From Alphaproteobacteria bacterium (GTDB taxonomy: Bacteria; Pseudomonadota; Alphaproteobacteria; UBA2966), in NCBI GenBank assembly GCA_018654745.1, contig JABILA010000120.1, positions 1 through 64,000 on the forward strand: a stretch of DNA of 64,000 nucleotides. Reading direction: 5' to 3'. The notes under the pieces are model-generated. The model had not been told where the DNA came from, did no database searches, and was given only the letters and a program-made list of their open reading frames with translations. Below are positions 44,388 through 55,581 of the stretch, piece after piece. A program made the position numbers and the translations under genes. Position 1 is the stretch's first letter, and each line of letters opens with the position of its first letter.

Positions 44388-45122
44388 ATGGAAGTCGTCT
44401 CTGATACTTTCGAAGATCTGCCTCCACCAGTTCATGTGGCCATCATTATGGATGGCAATGGCCGCTGGGCAAAAGCGCGTGGTCTGCCAAGGGTAGCGGG
44501 GCACAAGCGCGGAGCCGAAGCTGTCCGGACGGCAGTTGAAAGCTGTAAATCCATTGGGATCAAATATCTCACCTTGTATGCTTTCTCCTCGGAAAACTGG
44601 AAACGCCCGGCGACAGAGGTTGACGACCTGATGGGTTTGCTAAGGCATTATCTGTCGCGAGAGATAAAACAATTAGATAAGTCAGGCGTCTGCCTTCGCT
44701 GCATTGGTGAACGTGAAGGGTTGGCGAAGGATATCATTCGGCTGATCGAAGATGCCGAAGAGAAAACCAGGCACAATACCGAATTAACGCTTCAGATCGC
44801 AGTCAACTACGGTGGTCAAAACGAGATTTTGAATGCCTGTCGGTCCATTGCGCGTGAAGTTGCTGATGGAAAACTATCAGTTGATGGCATTGACGATGAT
44901 ACGTTCACCAGTCATTTGCATACCGCTGGCGTGCCGGATCCAGATTTGCTTATCCGCACGAGCGGCGAAAAACGCTTGAGCAACTTTCTGCTCTGGCAGT
45001 CTGCTTATGCCGAGTTGGTATTTGTCGATACTTTGTGGCCAGATTTCAGCAAGGACGAGCTGATACGCGTCATCGACGAATTTCACAGCCGGGATCGCCG
45101 TTATGGCAACTCCAGTGGCTGA
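44388..45122 (+). CDS. uppS: Isoprenyl (undecaprenyl diphosphate) synthase
   Basis: HVAIIMDGNGRWAKARGLPRVAGHKRGAEAVR; RTSGEKRLSNFLLWQSAYAELVFVDTLWPDF. Confidence 0.96.
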   Translation: MEVVSDTFEDLPPPVHVAIIMDGNGRWAKARGLPRVAGHKRGAEAVRTAVESCKSIGIKYLTLYAFSSENWKRPATEVDDLMGLLRHYLSREIKQLDKSGVCLRCIGEREGLAKDIIRLIEDAEEKTRHNTELTLQIAVNYGGQNEILNACRSIAREVADGKLSVDGIDDDTFTSHLHTAGVPDPDLLIRTSGEKRLSNFLLWQSAYAELVFVDTLWPDFSKDELIRVIDEFHSRDRRYGNSSG

Positions 45123-45921
45123 GGTAAAAACAGACACTATATTGACCCGTTTCTTGTCGGCAGCTGTACTTGCTCCTGTTGCGCTGGTGCTTGTCTGGCT
45201 TGGAGACTGGTATTTCGTTGGTTTAATCCTTGTTGTTGGCATTTTGATGGTGAATGAGTGGGATCGCCTTTGCGATGGTACGGGTACGGGAGCCCACGTT
45301 TGGTTGCTTGCAGGTTCGGTGACTGCAGTTTGTCTTCTCGGTGCCCTTGAGACCTGGTCTCTGGTCATACCGGTGGCAATTGCGGGCGTTATTCTTGCAA
45401 CCGTGATTAATTTGCGTGATAGGCCAAAATGGACCGCTCTTGGTGGTATTTATATATTGCTGCCTGTGATTGCCCTGATCTGGTTACGCAGAGACCCTGA
45501 ATGGGGTTTGATCTCGATAACCTGGATGTTGGTTGCCGTCTGGGCCACTGACACGGGAGCCTATTTTGCCGGAAAATCTATCGGTGGTCCAAAAATGGCG
45601 CCAAAGATTAGCCCCAACAAGACTTGGGCTGGATTGATCGGTGGCGTATTGGCGGCTGCAGTTGTGAGTGTATTAGTGGGTAAAATTGCCGGAGTTGGAT
45701 CGATGCAAAACCTTGCATTGTTCGGTGGATTGGTTGCCATCCTTGGCCAGGTCGGAGATGTATGCGAGTCATCTGTTAAAAGACATTTTGGCGTCAAGGA
45801 TTCAGGAAATATCATTCCCGGGCATGGAGGGTTGTTTGATCGTCTCGATAGTATTTTGTTTGTCAGTGTCACCGTTGCGATTGCCAACCTTGTGACAGGG
45901 AAGGCTGTAGTATGGCAATAA
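45103..45921 (+). CDS. cdsA: Phosphatidate cytidylyltransferase
   Basis: KISPNKTWAGLIGGVLAA…SSVKRHFGVKDSGNIIPGHGGLFDRLDSILF. Confidence 0.95.
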   Translation: MATPVAEVKTDTILTRFLSAAVLAPVALVLVWLGDWYFVGLILVVGILMVNEWDRLCDGTGTGAHVWLLAGSVTAVCLLGALETWSLVIPVAIAGVILATVINLRDRPKWTALGGIYILLPVIALIWLRRDPEWGLISITWMLVAVWATDTGAYFAGKSIGGPKMAPKISPNKTWAGLIGGVLAAAVVSVLVGKIAGVGSMQNLALFGGLVAILGQVGDVCESSVKRHFGVKDSGNIIPGHGGLFDRLDSILFVSVTVAIANLVTGKAVVWQ

Positions 45922-47141
45922 CAGCGATTGATCCGGAGATTGAAACAGGCTCGGACACGCAGCAACCGCGACGCATATCGATCCTGGGTTCAACGGGTTC
46001 AGTGGGGTGCAGTACGCTTGATCTGGTAGGCAGGACGCCGAATTCATTCGATATTGACGTCCTGACGGCGCATCGCAATGTAAGTTTACTTGCCAAACAG
46101 GCGATAGACTTTGGTGCAGACCTTGCCGTCATAGCAGATGAGACCTGTCTTCCTCAGCTCAGGGATGCGCTGGCTGGAACGGGGGTTGAAGCAGCTGGCG
46201 GACCTACAGCATTACTTGAGGCCGCTGCGCGGCCAGTGGACTGGATGATGTCAGCGATCGTTGGTGCCGCCGGTCTTGCACCGACAATGTCAGCCGTTCA
46301 CCAGGGGGCCATGGTTGCACTGGCTAACAAGGAATGTCTGGTCTGCGCAGGCGACTTGATGATTGAGGCTGTTGCGCGACACGGGGGCACACTTTTGCCC
46401 GTGGATTCAGAACATAACGCAATTTTTCAGGTATTTGATCAGGATCGGCGTGAAGCGATTGAACGCATTGTTTTAACAGCTTCAGGGGGCCCATTTCGAG
46501 AGATGAGCCTGGAAGACATGGCAAAAGTGAGCCCTGAAGAAGCTGTTGCCCACCCAAATTGGGATATGGGAGCAAAGATTTCGGTCGATTCCGCAACCAT
46601 GATGAATAAGGGACTTGAACTGATCGAGGCGCACTATCTGTTTGACATGGCGGGTGATGATATTGAAATTTTGATCCATCCACAGTCGATCATTCACAGC
46701 ATGGTGGGATACACGGATGGTTCGGTTCTGGCGCAACTGGGCGCACCGGATATGCGCACGCCAATTGCCTATACCCTTGGCTGGCCGCGTCGAATGTCGG
46801 CACCGGTTGAGCGGCTGGATCTTGCGAAAATCGCTAAATTGACTTTTGAAACACCGGATCCGATTCGTTTCCCAGCCCTTTCCCTTGCACGTCAGGCGCT
46901 GGCTGCTGGTGGCCAGGCACCCAATGTTCTAAACGCTGCAAATGAAGTTGCTGTCGCAGGTTTTCTGGAAAAACGTACCGGGTTCCTTGATATTGCCGCC
47001 ATTGTAGAAGAAACGCTCGCCGCCTTGCCAAAGTCTGCACCACGAACCCTGGAAGAGGTCGTGGCTGTCGATCAAGAAGCCAGGCGTGTGGCAATGGAAT
47101 TCCTTTTGAAACGACAAAATTCAGGTAATTTATACGCATGA
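45912..47141 (+). CDS. dxr: 1-deoxy-D-xylulose 5-phosphate reductoisomerase
   Basis: ISILGSTGSVGCSTLDLV; LANKECLVCAGDLM; LPVDSEHNAIFQ. Confidence 0.96.
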   Translation: MAITAIDPEIETGSDTQQPRRISILGSTGSVGCSTLDLVGRTPNSFDIDVLTAHRNVSLLAKQAIDFGADLAVIADETCLPQLRDALAGTGVEAAGGPTALLEAAARPVDWMMSAIVGAAGLAPTMSAVHQGAMVALANKECLVCAGDLMIEAVARHGGTLLPVDSEHNAIFQVFDQDRREAIERIVLTASGGPFREMSLEDMAKVSPEEAVAHPNWDMGAKISVDSATMMNKGLELIEAHYLFDMAGDDIEILIHPQSIIHSMVGYTDGSVLAQLGAPDMRTPIAYTLGWPRRMSAPVERLDLAKIAKLTFETPDPIRFPALSLARQALAAGGQAPNVLNAANEVAVAGFLEKRTGFLDIAAIVEETLAALPKSAPRTLEEVVAVDQEARRVAMEFLLKRQNSGNLYA

Positions 47142-48274
47142 TGGAGCTGTTGAACGGAACCTGGACCTACGTCGTTCCCTTTGTGGTGCTGCTGACGATT
47201 CTCGTCTTTATTCACGAAATGGGCCACTATTCGGTTGCACGCTTCTTCGGCGTGACAGTTGAAACCTTTTCTATTGGTTTCGGTCGGGCACTGGTGACCT
47301 GGAAGGACAAGGCGGGAACGGACTGGAAAATTGGCTGGCTACCATTGGGCGGGTATGTGAAGTTCCTTGGGGACGAAGATGCATCATCCGTCAAACGAAG
47401 TGATGAACCTGTCGTCCTCGCAGAAGGGCAGCGGATGTTCCACGAACAGCCACTTTACGCACGCACTGCTGTTGTCGCTGCTGGTCCAGCCGCCAATTTC
47501 CTTTTTGCTATTGTCGTGCTGGCGGTTATATTCGCGACCTCAGGACAGTCCTTTACACCTGCTGTCGTTGATACTGTTATTGCCGATACGGCTGCTTCCG
47601 ATGCTGGCGTTGTCGCCGGAGACAGGATCATCGAACTGGATGGTCAGGCGATTGAACGCTTCGAGGAATTGCAGCTGATAATTTCAACCAGCCCGGATTT
47701 GACCATGGAAATGGTCGTACTAAGACAATCCGAACCCGTTCATCTGAGTGTTACGCCCAGAAGTCGGGAGTTCAAGGACAGGTTTGGTAACAAGCAGAAA
47801 ATAGGTTTTCTGGGTGTCAGTCGCTCCGGAAAGCTTGAGCACATTCGCCATGGCCCTGTTCTTGCGATCTGGTACGCCACTCGGGAAACCTGGAGACTGA
47901 GCGTTCTCACCTTAAAAAACGTCTGGCGGATGATTGTCGGCAGTCGGCCAGCGGATGACCTCCGTGGTGTATTGGGTATTGCCCAGATGTCAGGGCAGGC
48001 GGCACAGATGGGATTTGAATCGTCGATTAGTTTGATGGTCGTCATTTCGATAAGTTTGGGATTAATTAACCTGTTTCCTATTCCCATACTCGACGGCGGA
48101 CATTTGGCGTTTTACATTTACGAAGCTGTGCGGGGAAAACCCCTGGGTGAGAAAGCTCAGGAGTTTGGATTCAGGATTGGCCTTGTTCTCGTAATGAGTT
48201 TGATGCTGTATGCTTTGTGGAACGACCTCGTGCATCTCAACGTGGTTGAATACTTGAATCAGGTGTTTTCTTAA
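47138..48274 (+). CDS. rseP: Site-2 intramembrane zinc metalloprotease RseP
   Basis: LVFIHEMGHYSVARFFGV (HExxH); PDZ domain; NLFPIPILDGGHLAFY. Confidence 0.95.
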   Translation: MMELLNGTWTYVVPFVVLLTILVFIHEMGHYSVARFFGVTVETFSIGFGRALVTWKDKAGTDWKIGWLPLGGYVKFLGDEDASSVKRSDEPVVLAEGQRMFHEQPLYARTAVVAAGPAANFLFAIVVLAVIFATSGQSFTPAVVDTVIADTAASDAGVVAGDRIIELDGQAIERFEELQLIISTSPDLTMEMVVLRQSEPVHLSVTPRSREFKDRFGNKQKIGFLGVSRSGKLEHIRHGPVLAIWYATRETWRLSVLTLKNVWRMIVGSRPADDLRGVLGIAQMSGQAAQMGFESSISLMVVISISLGLINLFPIPILDGGHLAFYIYEAVRGKPLGEKAQEFGFRIGLVLVMSLMLYALWNDLVHLNVVEYLNQVFS

Positions 48275-50655
48275 TGATTTTTCGGGGATCCGTTTTGGGG
48301 AGTTTTCTGGTGTCGTTGCGCTCGTTCAGGGAAATACGAAATTTCCTGACCGTAATTGCGTTTGCGGTAATAGGAATGACTTTAAACCTTGCAGGTGAAA
48401 CATTCGCCCAGTCAGGCACTACGGTCCGCGTTCAGGCGATTGAAGTACAGGGTAACCAGAGGGTCGAAGCTGATGCAGTTCGATCCTATATGACCCTGGC
48501 GTCAGGTGATCCAATTACAAATGAAAGCATCAACCGTTCCCTCAAAACCTTATACGGCACTGGACTGTTTGCAGATGTGACAATTCGCATGCAGGGACCG
48601 ACGGTTGTCGTTAGCGTGGTTGAAAACCCGATAATCAACCGAATGGCGTTTGAGGGTAATAAACGCGTAAAAGATGAAGAGCTTGAGGCTGAAATCCAGT
48701 TGCGTCCAAGGATCGTATTCACGCGTACCAAGGTTCAAAGTGACGTACAGCGAATGATCCAGATTTATCGTCGCAAGGGACGATTTGCAGCGACCATAGA
48801 CCCCAAGGTCATACAGCTTGATCAGAATCGTGTTGATCTGGTTTTCGAAATCAGTGAAGGGCCTGTTACCGGAATACGAAAAATTGATTTCATTGGAAAC
48901 AAGAAATTTCCTGACGGCCAGCTACGCTCAGAAATTGTGACCAAGGAAACCCGCTGGTATCGGTTTCTTACCAGCGACGACAACTACGATCCGGATCGGC
49001 TGACTTTTGATAGAGAACTTTTGCGTCGGTTCTATCTATCCAAAGGCTATGCGGATTTTTTCGTTGTCTCTGCAGTTGCCGAGCTTACCAGGGATCGCAA
49101 GGATTTTTTCGTTACCTTTACCGTGGACGAGGGAGCGCAGTACAAATTTGGTTCGATCGAAGTAACTTCTGGTATCAAGGATGTTGACACGACGCATTTG
49201 TTGAACTTTGTCGGCCCGAAGGCTGGTGAAACTTATAATGCAACCAAAATTGAAAAAACAATTCAGGATTTGACGTTTGAGATTGGCCGTCTCGGATATG
49301 CTTTCGTTGATATCAGGCCGAAGGTCAAAAGAGACAAGGAAGCCCGGACCATCGCCCTGGTATTTGATATTGCCGAAGGCCCACGGGTTTATGTCGACCG
49401 AATCGAAGTTGAAAACAACGTGCGAACGCTGGATGAAGTTGTACGCCGGGAATTCCAGGTGGCTGAAGGAGATGCATTCAACACAGCGAAGCTGAGAGAA
49501 ACACAGCGTCGATTACGCAATCTCGGATTTTTCGACAAGGTTGAAATAACGGATGATCGTGGATTGCTTGACGATGAAACCATGGGCGGTGCCAAGGGTG
49601 AATTTGGTAATGACCGCACCGTTATTACCGTCGATATTAAAGAAAAATCCACAGGTGAGCTAAGCTTTGGCGCTGGTTTTTCAACGTCTGAAAGCCTTGT
49701 CGGTGATATCAGCATCAGGGAACGAAATCTTCTGGGCAGAGGGCAGGATCTCAAACTCGGCCTGAATATGTCCTCTTCACGTCAGCAAGTTGATCTATCA
49801 TTTACTGAACCCTATTTTCTGGACCGGAACCTCGCAGCCGGCTTTGACCTTTTCAACGTCCGACGGGACTTTCAATCCGAGAGCTCATACGATTCCAATG
49901 CGCTTGGCATGACCCTGAGAAGCGCTTTCCCGATTGCTAAATATCTACGTCAAAATGTTCGATACACTCTACGCCAGGACACGATTGAAAATGTAGGATC
50001 AACAGCGTCCCGATTTATTTCTGAACAGGAAGGCACACGGATTACATCATCTGTGGGCTATACCTTGACGTATGATTTACGTGATCGTCGTGTGTTGCCA
50101 TCGGAAGGTTATCTGGCGCGAGTTTCTCAGGATTTGGCGGGTCTTGGCGGCAATGTCAGTTACCTGAAAAACAAGTTCAACTTCAGTTACTATCATCCCA
50201 TTGGCGAAAGCTTCACTGGAATTCTGGCGACGGAAGAGGGCTACATTGTCGGTCTTGGTGAACGGGTTAGAATTACGGACAGGTTCTTTCTTGGTGGCGA
50301 ATCGTTTCGTGGATTTGAAAGTGCTGGTGTCGGCCCGCAAGATACGTCGACCGGCGATTCACTCGGCGGAAAACTTTATTACGTAGGAACCGCAGCTTTG
50401 AGATTTCCTTTGGGTCCCTTTGACGAATATGACATCACCGGAGATGTGTATACAGAGATGGGTAGTTTGATGGACCCCGATCTCAGTGACAATACAAATG
50501 TATTTGACGACAGCTCTCCCAGATTTACAGCCGGGTTTGGCGTTTCGTGGCAATCACCGTTCGGTCCCATTCGCCTTGATTTCACCGAAGCAATTGTTGC
50601 CAAGGAATTCGATAAGAAGGAATTTTTCCGCTTTAGCTTTGGTACCCGTTTCTAG
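48274..50655 (+). CDS. bamA: Outer membrane protein assembly factor BamA
   Basis: POTRA repeats (VQAIEVQGNQRVEADAV…), C-terminal barrel FRFSFGTRF. Confidence 0.96.
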   Translation: MIFRGSVLGSFLVSLRSFREIRNFLTVIAFAVIGMTLNLAGETFAQSGTTVRVQAIEVQGNQRVEADAVRSYMTLASGDPITNESINRSLKTLYGTGLFADVTIRMQGPTVVVSVVENPIINRMAFEGNKRVKDEELEAEIQLRPRIVFTRTKVQSDVQRMIQIYRRKGRFAATIDPKVIQLDQNRVDLVFEISEGPVTGIRKIDFIGNKKFPDGQLRSEIVTKETRWYRFLTSDDNYDPDRLTFDRELLRRFYLSKGYADFFVVSAVAELTRDRKDFFVTFTVDEGAQYKFGSIEVTSGIKDVDTTHLLNFVGPKAGETYNATKIEKTIQDLTFEIGRLGYAFVDIRPKVKRDKEARTIALVFDIAEGPRVYVDRIEVENNVRTLDEVVRREFQVAEGDAFNTAKLRETQRRLRNLGFFDKVEITDDRGLLDDETMGGAKGEFGNDRTVITVDIKEKSTGELSFGAGFSTSESLVGDISIRERNLLGRGQDLKLGLNMSSSRQQVDLSFTEPYFLDRNLAAGFDLFNVRRDFQSESSYDSNALGMTLRSAFPIAKYLRQNVRYTLRQDTIENVGSTASRFISEQEGTRITSSVGYTLTYDLRDRRVLPSEGYLARVSQDLAGLGGNVSYLKNKFNFSYYHPIGESFTGILATEEGYIVGLGERVRITDRFFLGGESFRGFESAGVGPQDTSTGDSLGGKLYYVGTAALRFPLGPFDEYDITGDVYTEMGSLMDPDLSDNTNVFDDSSPRFTAGFGVSWQSPFGPIRLDFTEAIVAKEFDKKEFFRFSFGTRF

Positions 50656-50704
50656 CCCAAAATTTTTGATTGGCTTCACGATACTTCAGGAACCGATATT
50701 ACAG

Positions 50705-51295
50705 ATGACTACAAAAAACAGATTTCAATCGTTTGCATTCGTGATAGCTTTTGCTGTTGTGTCCGTTTCCACAACATTGAGTAATGTAACGAACGCCAGA
50801 GCTGAAGCTCTTGCGCCAGCCGTTATTGCGTTCATTGATTATCAAAAAATACTCAGAGATGCTGTTGCGGCAAAAAGCATACGTCAGCAAATTCAGGCTT
50901 TTCGAAATAATTTCCAATCTGAATTGGCGACAAGTGAACAGGCTTTGCGAAACGAAGAGCAAGAATTGAAGCGCCAGCGTGCCTTGTTGTCCGCCGAAGT
51001 GTTTGACGCCAAACGCCGTGCTTTCGAAGACAATGTTGCCCGGGCCCAGCGCACGGTCCAGGATCGAAACCGGATGTTGGATAGAAGTTACACTCAGGCA
51101 ATGAACCAGGTGAGCGTCATGGTTCGCAAGATTGTGGCCGACATGTCAGGTGCTCTGGGTTTCAACTATGTTGTTGAGCGCTCGCAGATCATGTTCGCAA
51201 AACGGGATTTCAATATTACAGCCCAGGTGCTGGAGCAATTGAATGCCAAGTTGCCAACGGTTCAGGTTTCACCCCCGTCACCGAAAGCAAAATAG
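50705..51295 (+). CDS. skp: OmpH/Skp family periplasmic chaperone
   Basis: Signal peptide, [27 protein letters not shown], coiled coil; downstream of bamA. Start ATG 50705. Confidence 0.85.
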   Translation: MTTKNRFQSFAFVIAFAVVSVSTTLSNVTNARAEALAPAVIAFIDYQKILRDAVAAKSIRQQIQAFRNNFQSELATSEQALRNEEQELKRQRALLSAEVFDAKRRAFEDNVARAQRTVQDRNRMLDRSYTQAMNQVSVMVRKIVADMSGALGFNYVVERSQIMFAKRDFNITAQVLEQLNAKLPTVQVSPPSPKAK

Positions 51296-52269
51296 TGGCT
51301 GATCCCCGGTTTTTTACTTGTCGGGGTCCGCTTTCTATTGCCCGAATTTGCGAACTGACCGGGGCAACTGCAGCCCCGCTCGCTGACGGGAATTTACTGA
51401 TTGAAGACGTTGCGCCGCTGGCGATGGCGACATCAGGTCATCTCAGTTTTCTGGACAACACAAAATATCTGACCGACCTTGGTACAAGTGAAGCGGGGTT
51501 TTGCCTGCTGCGTGCTGAGCATACCGACAAGGCCCCCAAGGGCATGATTTTACTGGTCTCAGATAACCCTTATAAGGCATACGCCCTGGCAGCTCAGGCA
51601 TTCTATGATCAAGGAGGGACCGGGGGAAATATTTCGCCGGGCGCTTTTGTCGACAGCTCTGCCGAAGTCGGGAACAATGTGCGTATTGATGCCGGCGCTG
51701 TGGTTGGGCCCGGTGTTGTCATTGGATCAGACTGTGTTATCGGTGCAGGTGCTTCTGTTAGCCATTGTTTGATAGGCAACAATGTCAGAATTTATCCGGG
51801 TGTACGGATCGGTCAGGACGGTTTTGGATTTGCGCCAGATCCAGCTGGGCACGTTAAGGTTCCACAGCTGGGCCGCGTTATTGTCGAGGACAACGTCGAA
51901 ATTGGTGCAAATACATGCATAGATCGCGGTGCCGGCCCAGATACCATTATTGGAGCAGGTACCTGGATCGATAATCTGGTGCAAATTGGTCATAATGTTG
52001 TTCTTGGAAAGGGTTGCATCATAGTGGCCCAGGTCGGGATAAGTGGCAGTACAAAGCTGGGTGACTTTGTCGTGGTAGGTGGTCAGGTGGGTATCGCAGG
52101 CCATGTTTCAATCGGGACCGGCGCACAGATCGCTGCTAAAAGTGGCATTATTGGAAATATTGAAGCTGGTGCTGTCGTTGGGGGATATCCCGCACAGCCG
52201 CTTCGTGACTGGCATCGACAATCAGTGATGTTGGCCAGGATGGTAAAAGATAGAAAGTCCGGAAAATGA
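51295..52269 (+). CDS. lpxD: UDP-3-O-(3-hydroxymyristoyl)glucosamine N-acyltransferase (GTG start)
   Basis: Hexapeptide repeats; [35 protein letters not shown]. Confidence 0.96.
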   Translation: MADPRFFTCRGPLSIARICELTGATAAPLADGNLLIEDVAPLAMATSGHLSFLDNTKYLTDLGTSEAGFCLLRAEHTDKAPKGMILLVSDNPYKAYALAAQAFYDQGGTGGNISPGAFVDSSAEVGNNVRIDAGAVVGPGVVIGSDCVIGAGASVSHCLIGNNVRIYPGVRIGQDGFGFAPDPAGHVKVPQLGRVIVEDNVEIGANTCIDRGAGPDTIIGAGTWIDNLVQIGHNVVLGKGCIIVAQVGISGSTKLGDFVVVGGQVGIAGHVSIGTGAQIAAKSGIIGNIEAGAVVGGYPAQPLRDWHRQSVMLARMVKDRKSGK

Positions 52270-52742
52270 ACGAAGAAGTAGCTTCAACTGAAATGGGTGC
52301 AGCAGATATTCAGGATATCCTTTCGATGATTCCTCATCGTTATCCCTTGTTGTTGGTGGACAAGGTCGTCGACATGGTGCCTGGAGAAAGCGCTATTGGA
52401 ATCAAAAATGTGACGATGAATGAGCCGCACTTCCAGGGTCACTTCCCGGGTAAGCCCATCATGCCCGGCGTTATGATAATCGAAGCCATGGCCCAGACCT
52501 CAGCGGTTCTGGTTGTGTATACGCTGGGCGATCAGGGCAAAAACAAGCTGGTTTATTTTATGAGCATAGACAATGCGAAATTTCGCAGACCTGTCGTTCC
52601 TGGCGACAGAATGCTTCTTGAGATCACCAAGGAACGTCAACGTGGCAGTGTTTGGAAATTTGCCAGCGTTGCGACAGTCGATGAAGAAGTCGTCGCTGAA
52701 GCGACATTTACCGCTATGATCGTTGATCCAGAGGAATCCTGA
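52266..52742 (+). CDS. fabZ: 3-hydroxyacyl-ACP dehydratase FabZ
   Basis: [17 protein letters not shown]…[31 protein letters not shown]. Confidence 0.96.
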   Translation: MNEEVASTEMGAADIQDILSMIPHRYPLLLVDKVVDMVPGESAIGIKNVTMNEPHFQGHFPGKPIMPGVMIIEAMAQTSAVLVVYTLGDQGKNKLVYFMSIDNAKFRRPVVPGDRMLLEITKERQRGSVWKFASVATVDEEVVAEATFTAMIVDPEES

Positions 52743-53539
52743 TGACCACTATTCATCAAACGGCGATTATTGAAGAGGGCGCAGTCATTGGGGCTGATGT
52801 TGAAATTGGCCCTTATTGTTGCGTCGGACCGCATGTGGTTCTGGGAGACGGCGTTGTCCTGAAATCCCATGTTGTGATTGACGGCCGTACATCAATTGGG
52901 GCCGGTTGTCAGATATTTCCTTTCGCATCCATTGGTCATATACCCCAGGACCTCAAATATGCTGGTGAGCCTGCCAGACTTGAGGTTGGCGCCAATACCA
53001 TCATTCGTGAATATGTGACCATGCATATTGGTACCGAAGGCGGTGGCATGCTGACCAAAGTCGGCGACAACTGCCTGATCATGGGTGCTGCACATGTTGC
53101 ACATGATTGCATCCTTGGTGATCACGTGATTCTTGCCCAGGGCGCTTTGCTGGGCGGGCACGTTATTATCGATGATTTCGCGATCATAGGTGGCAGTGCA
53201 GCCATACACCAGTTTGTGCGCATTGGTGCGCACGCCATGATTGGCGGCATGTCTCCTGTTGAGCGGGATGTCATTCCTTATGGTTCCGTCAGTGGAGAGC
53301 GCGCAGTGCTGGCGGGTATTAATCTGGTCGGAATGAAACGTCGTGGATATGGGCGCGAAGACATCCATGCCGTTCGCAATGCCTGGCCCAAATTGTTCGC
53401 TGAAGGTTCAGGGACATTGCAAGAGCGCGTTGAACAAGTGTCGACCGAATATGAAGGTCTCGCTGCCATCGCTGAAATTATCGATTTCATGCGAGCCGAT
53501 ACCTCACGGGCTTTTTGTCAGCCCAAAACCGGAAGCTAG
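52742..53539 (+). CDS. lpxA: UDP-N-acetylglucosamine O-acyltransferase
   Basis: HQTAIIEEGAVIGADVEIGPYCCVGPHVVLGDGV; HVAHDCILGDHVILAQGALLGGHV. Confidence 0.96.
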   Translation: MTTIHQTAIIEEGAVIGADVEIGPYCCVGPHVVLGDGVVLKSHVVIDGRTSIGAGCQIFPFASIGHIPQDLKYAGEPARLEVGANTIIREYVTMHIGTEGGGMLTKVGDNCLIMGAAHVAHDCILGDHVILAQGALLGGHVIIDDFAIIGGSAAIHQFVRIGAHAMIGGMSPVERDVIPYGSVSGERAVLAGINLVGMKRRGYGREDIHAVRNAWPKLFAEGSGTLQERVEQVSTEYEGLAAIAEIIDFMRADTSRAFCQPKTGS

Positions 53540-53544
53540 CCCTG

Positions 53545-54366
53545 ATGGGCCGCAAACTCGGCATCATTGCCGGGCGCGGTGACTGGCCTCGTCGCCTTGC
53601 AGACGCGTGCAAGGAACAGGGCCGGGATTGTTTTGTTATCGCTTTGAACGGATTTTGTGAGGCAAATTTGCTAGGGGATCTGGATCACGTCTGGGTGGAT
53701 CTTGGTGCCGTTGGCAAAGCCCTGAAGGCATTAAAGAAAAACGAATGCCAGGATGTTGTTCTTGCGGGACCTATTGATAGGCCTTCCCTGTCGACCGTGA
53801 AGCCTGATTTGCGTGCCCTGAAACTAATGCCAAAGTTGCTTAAAGCGCGTGGTGATGACGCTTTGTTGTCGGTTCTGGTTGAAGAGTTCGAGAGTGAAGG
53901 TTTTATCGTTGTCGGCATTGATGACGTTATGGAAGATGTTTTGGCGCGTGGCGGCGCTATGGGCCTGGTTCAACCCGATGACGCGCAACTGGGTGATATT
54001 CAGCGAGGGGTGGATGTTGTGGCAGCATTAGGGGCTCTCGATGTCGGTCAGGCAACAATTGTTCAGCAAGGTTTTGTATTGGGTGTCGAAGCAGCTGAAG
54101 GTACGGATGCATTGATTTCCAGATGTGGTGCCATGCAGCGGCCTGGATCGTCAGCAATATTGATCAAGATGGCAAAACCCGAGCAAGACAGGCGTGCCGA
54201 TTTGCCGACGATTGGTTTGCACACCATAAAAGTTGCGATCAAAGCAGGCCTGGGTGGCATCGCTGTAGAGGTGGACAATGTCATCATTGTTGAACGAGAA
54301 GAAGTGGTCCAGGCTGCCAATGATGCCGGTTTGTTTTTGTATGGCGTTGATCGTCAACCTGGCTGA
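53545..54366 (+). CDS. lpxI: UDP-2,3-diacylglucosamine diphosphatase LpxI type (DUF1009)
   Basis: KLGIIAGRGDWPRRLADACKEQGRD…GLHTIKVAIKAGLGGIAVE; between lpxA and lpxB. Start ATG 53545. Confidence 0.92.
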   Translation: MGRKLGIIAGRGDWPRRLADACKEQGRDCFVIALNGFCEANLLGDLDHVWVDLGAVGKALKALKKNECQDVVLAGPIDRPSLSTVKPDLRALKLMPKLLKARGDDALLSVLVEEFESEGFIVVGIDDVMEDVLARGGAMGLVQPDDAQLGDIQRGVDVVAALGALDVGQATIVQQGFVLGVEAAEGTDALISRCGAMQRPGSSAILIKMAKPEQDRRADLPTIGLHTIKVAIKAGLGGIAVEVDNVIIVEREEVVQAANDAGLFLYGVDRQPG

Positions 54367-54381
54367 ATTTGGATAGCACAG

Positions 54382-55524
54382 ATGGGCAAACGCATCATGT
54401 TGGTCGCGGGAGAAGCTTCAGGGGATGCCCTGGGTGGCCCCTTGATGGCCGCTCTGACAGAACAATCGTCGGAACAACCTGAATTTATTGGCGTTGGTGG
54501 CTCCGCCATGACTGCCGAGGGCATGGCTTCATTATTTCCCATCTCCGATCTTTCGGTCATGGGGTTGGCAGAAATACTGCCACGTCTGAGATTAATCTTC
54601 AGGCGTATGAAGCAAACCGAGACGCTGGCCCGTGAAACTCGTCCTGATATCATTATTACAATTGATTCGCCCGGCTTTAATTTTCGTCTGGGAAAACGTT
54701 TGAAATATCTGGGAATTCCACTTGTGCACTATGTGGCCCCAACCGTTTGGGCCTGGAAGCCTGGTCGCGCCAAGAAAATAGCGCAGTTCCTTGATCACCT
54801 TTTGGTTCTGTTGCCGTTTGAACCGCCATATTTCGAAATTGAAGGACTTGATTGTACCTTTGTCGGACACAGTGCGGTCAGCCATCTGCCGGGAGATGGT
54901 CCAGCATTTCGGGACCGTCATGATATTTCCGAAAGTGCCATTGTTCTGGGCGTGTTACCCGGAAGTCGACAGGGGGAGGTTTCGCGATTGCTGCCGGAAT
55001 TTCTTGAGACCGCTGAGCAACTGAACAGTGAAATTGATGATCTGGTGGTCGTGGTTCCTGCCGTTGATCATGTATCAGCAGTGATCAAGCAAGGTTTTGA
55101 CGGCAAATCATTGCGTTCTGTGGTTGTTGGTGCAGATGAAAAAAGGGATGCATTTGCCGCTATGAACGGCGCTCTGGCGGCATCAGGCACCGTTACCCTT
55201 GAACTTACACTGGCTGGCGTGCCTACAGTTGCAGCCTATCGAATGAACGCGCTAACGATGATGATCGTCAAACGAATGACACGTGTGTCCAGCGTATCTT
55301 TGACCAACCTTGTTCTCGGGCAAGAGATCATTCCCGAGTATTTACAGCAGCACTGCACAGCCGCTAATCTGGTACCGGCAGTACGTCAAATTCTGATGGA
55401 CACCGGGGAGAGAACAAAACAAATAGAAGCAGCGGCGGAGGTGGCTTCAGCGTTGGGTGCCGGAGGTAAGCCTCCTGCGCAACGCGCAGCCGAGGCGATC
55501 CTGAAAATTCTGGAACCAGAATAG
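54382..55524 (+). CDS. lpxB: Lipid-A-disaccharide synthase
   Basis: MLVAGEASGDALGGPLMAAL; DSPGFNFRLGKRLKYLGIPLVHYVAPTVWAWKPGRAKKIA. Confidence 0.96.
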   Translation: MGKRIMLVAGEASGDALGGPLMAALTEQSSEQPEFIGVGGSAMTAEGMASLFPISDLSVMGLAEILPRLRLIFRRMKQTETLARETRPDIIITIDSPGFNFRLGKRLKYLGIPLVHYVAPTVWAWKPGRAKKIAQFLDHLLVLLPFEPPYFEIEGLDCTFVGHSAVSHLPGDGPAFRDRHDISESAIVLGVLPGSRQGEVSRLLPEFLETAEQLNSEIDDLVVVVPAVDHVSAVIKQGFDGKSLRSVVVGADEKRDAFAAMNGALAASGTVTLELTLAGVPTVAAYRMNALTMMIVKRMTRVSSVSLTNLVLGQEIIPEYLQQHCTAANLVPAVRQILMDTGERTKQIEAAAEVASALGAGGKPPAQRAAEAILKILEPE

Positions 55525-55581
55525 ACGGGGGATATCTATTCGATCCGTTGGATGAACAAGCATTTATAAAGGCAATAGGAC

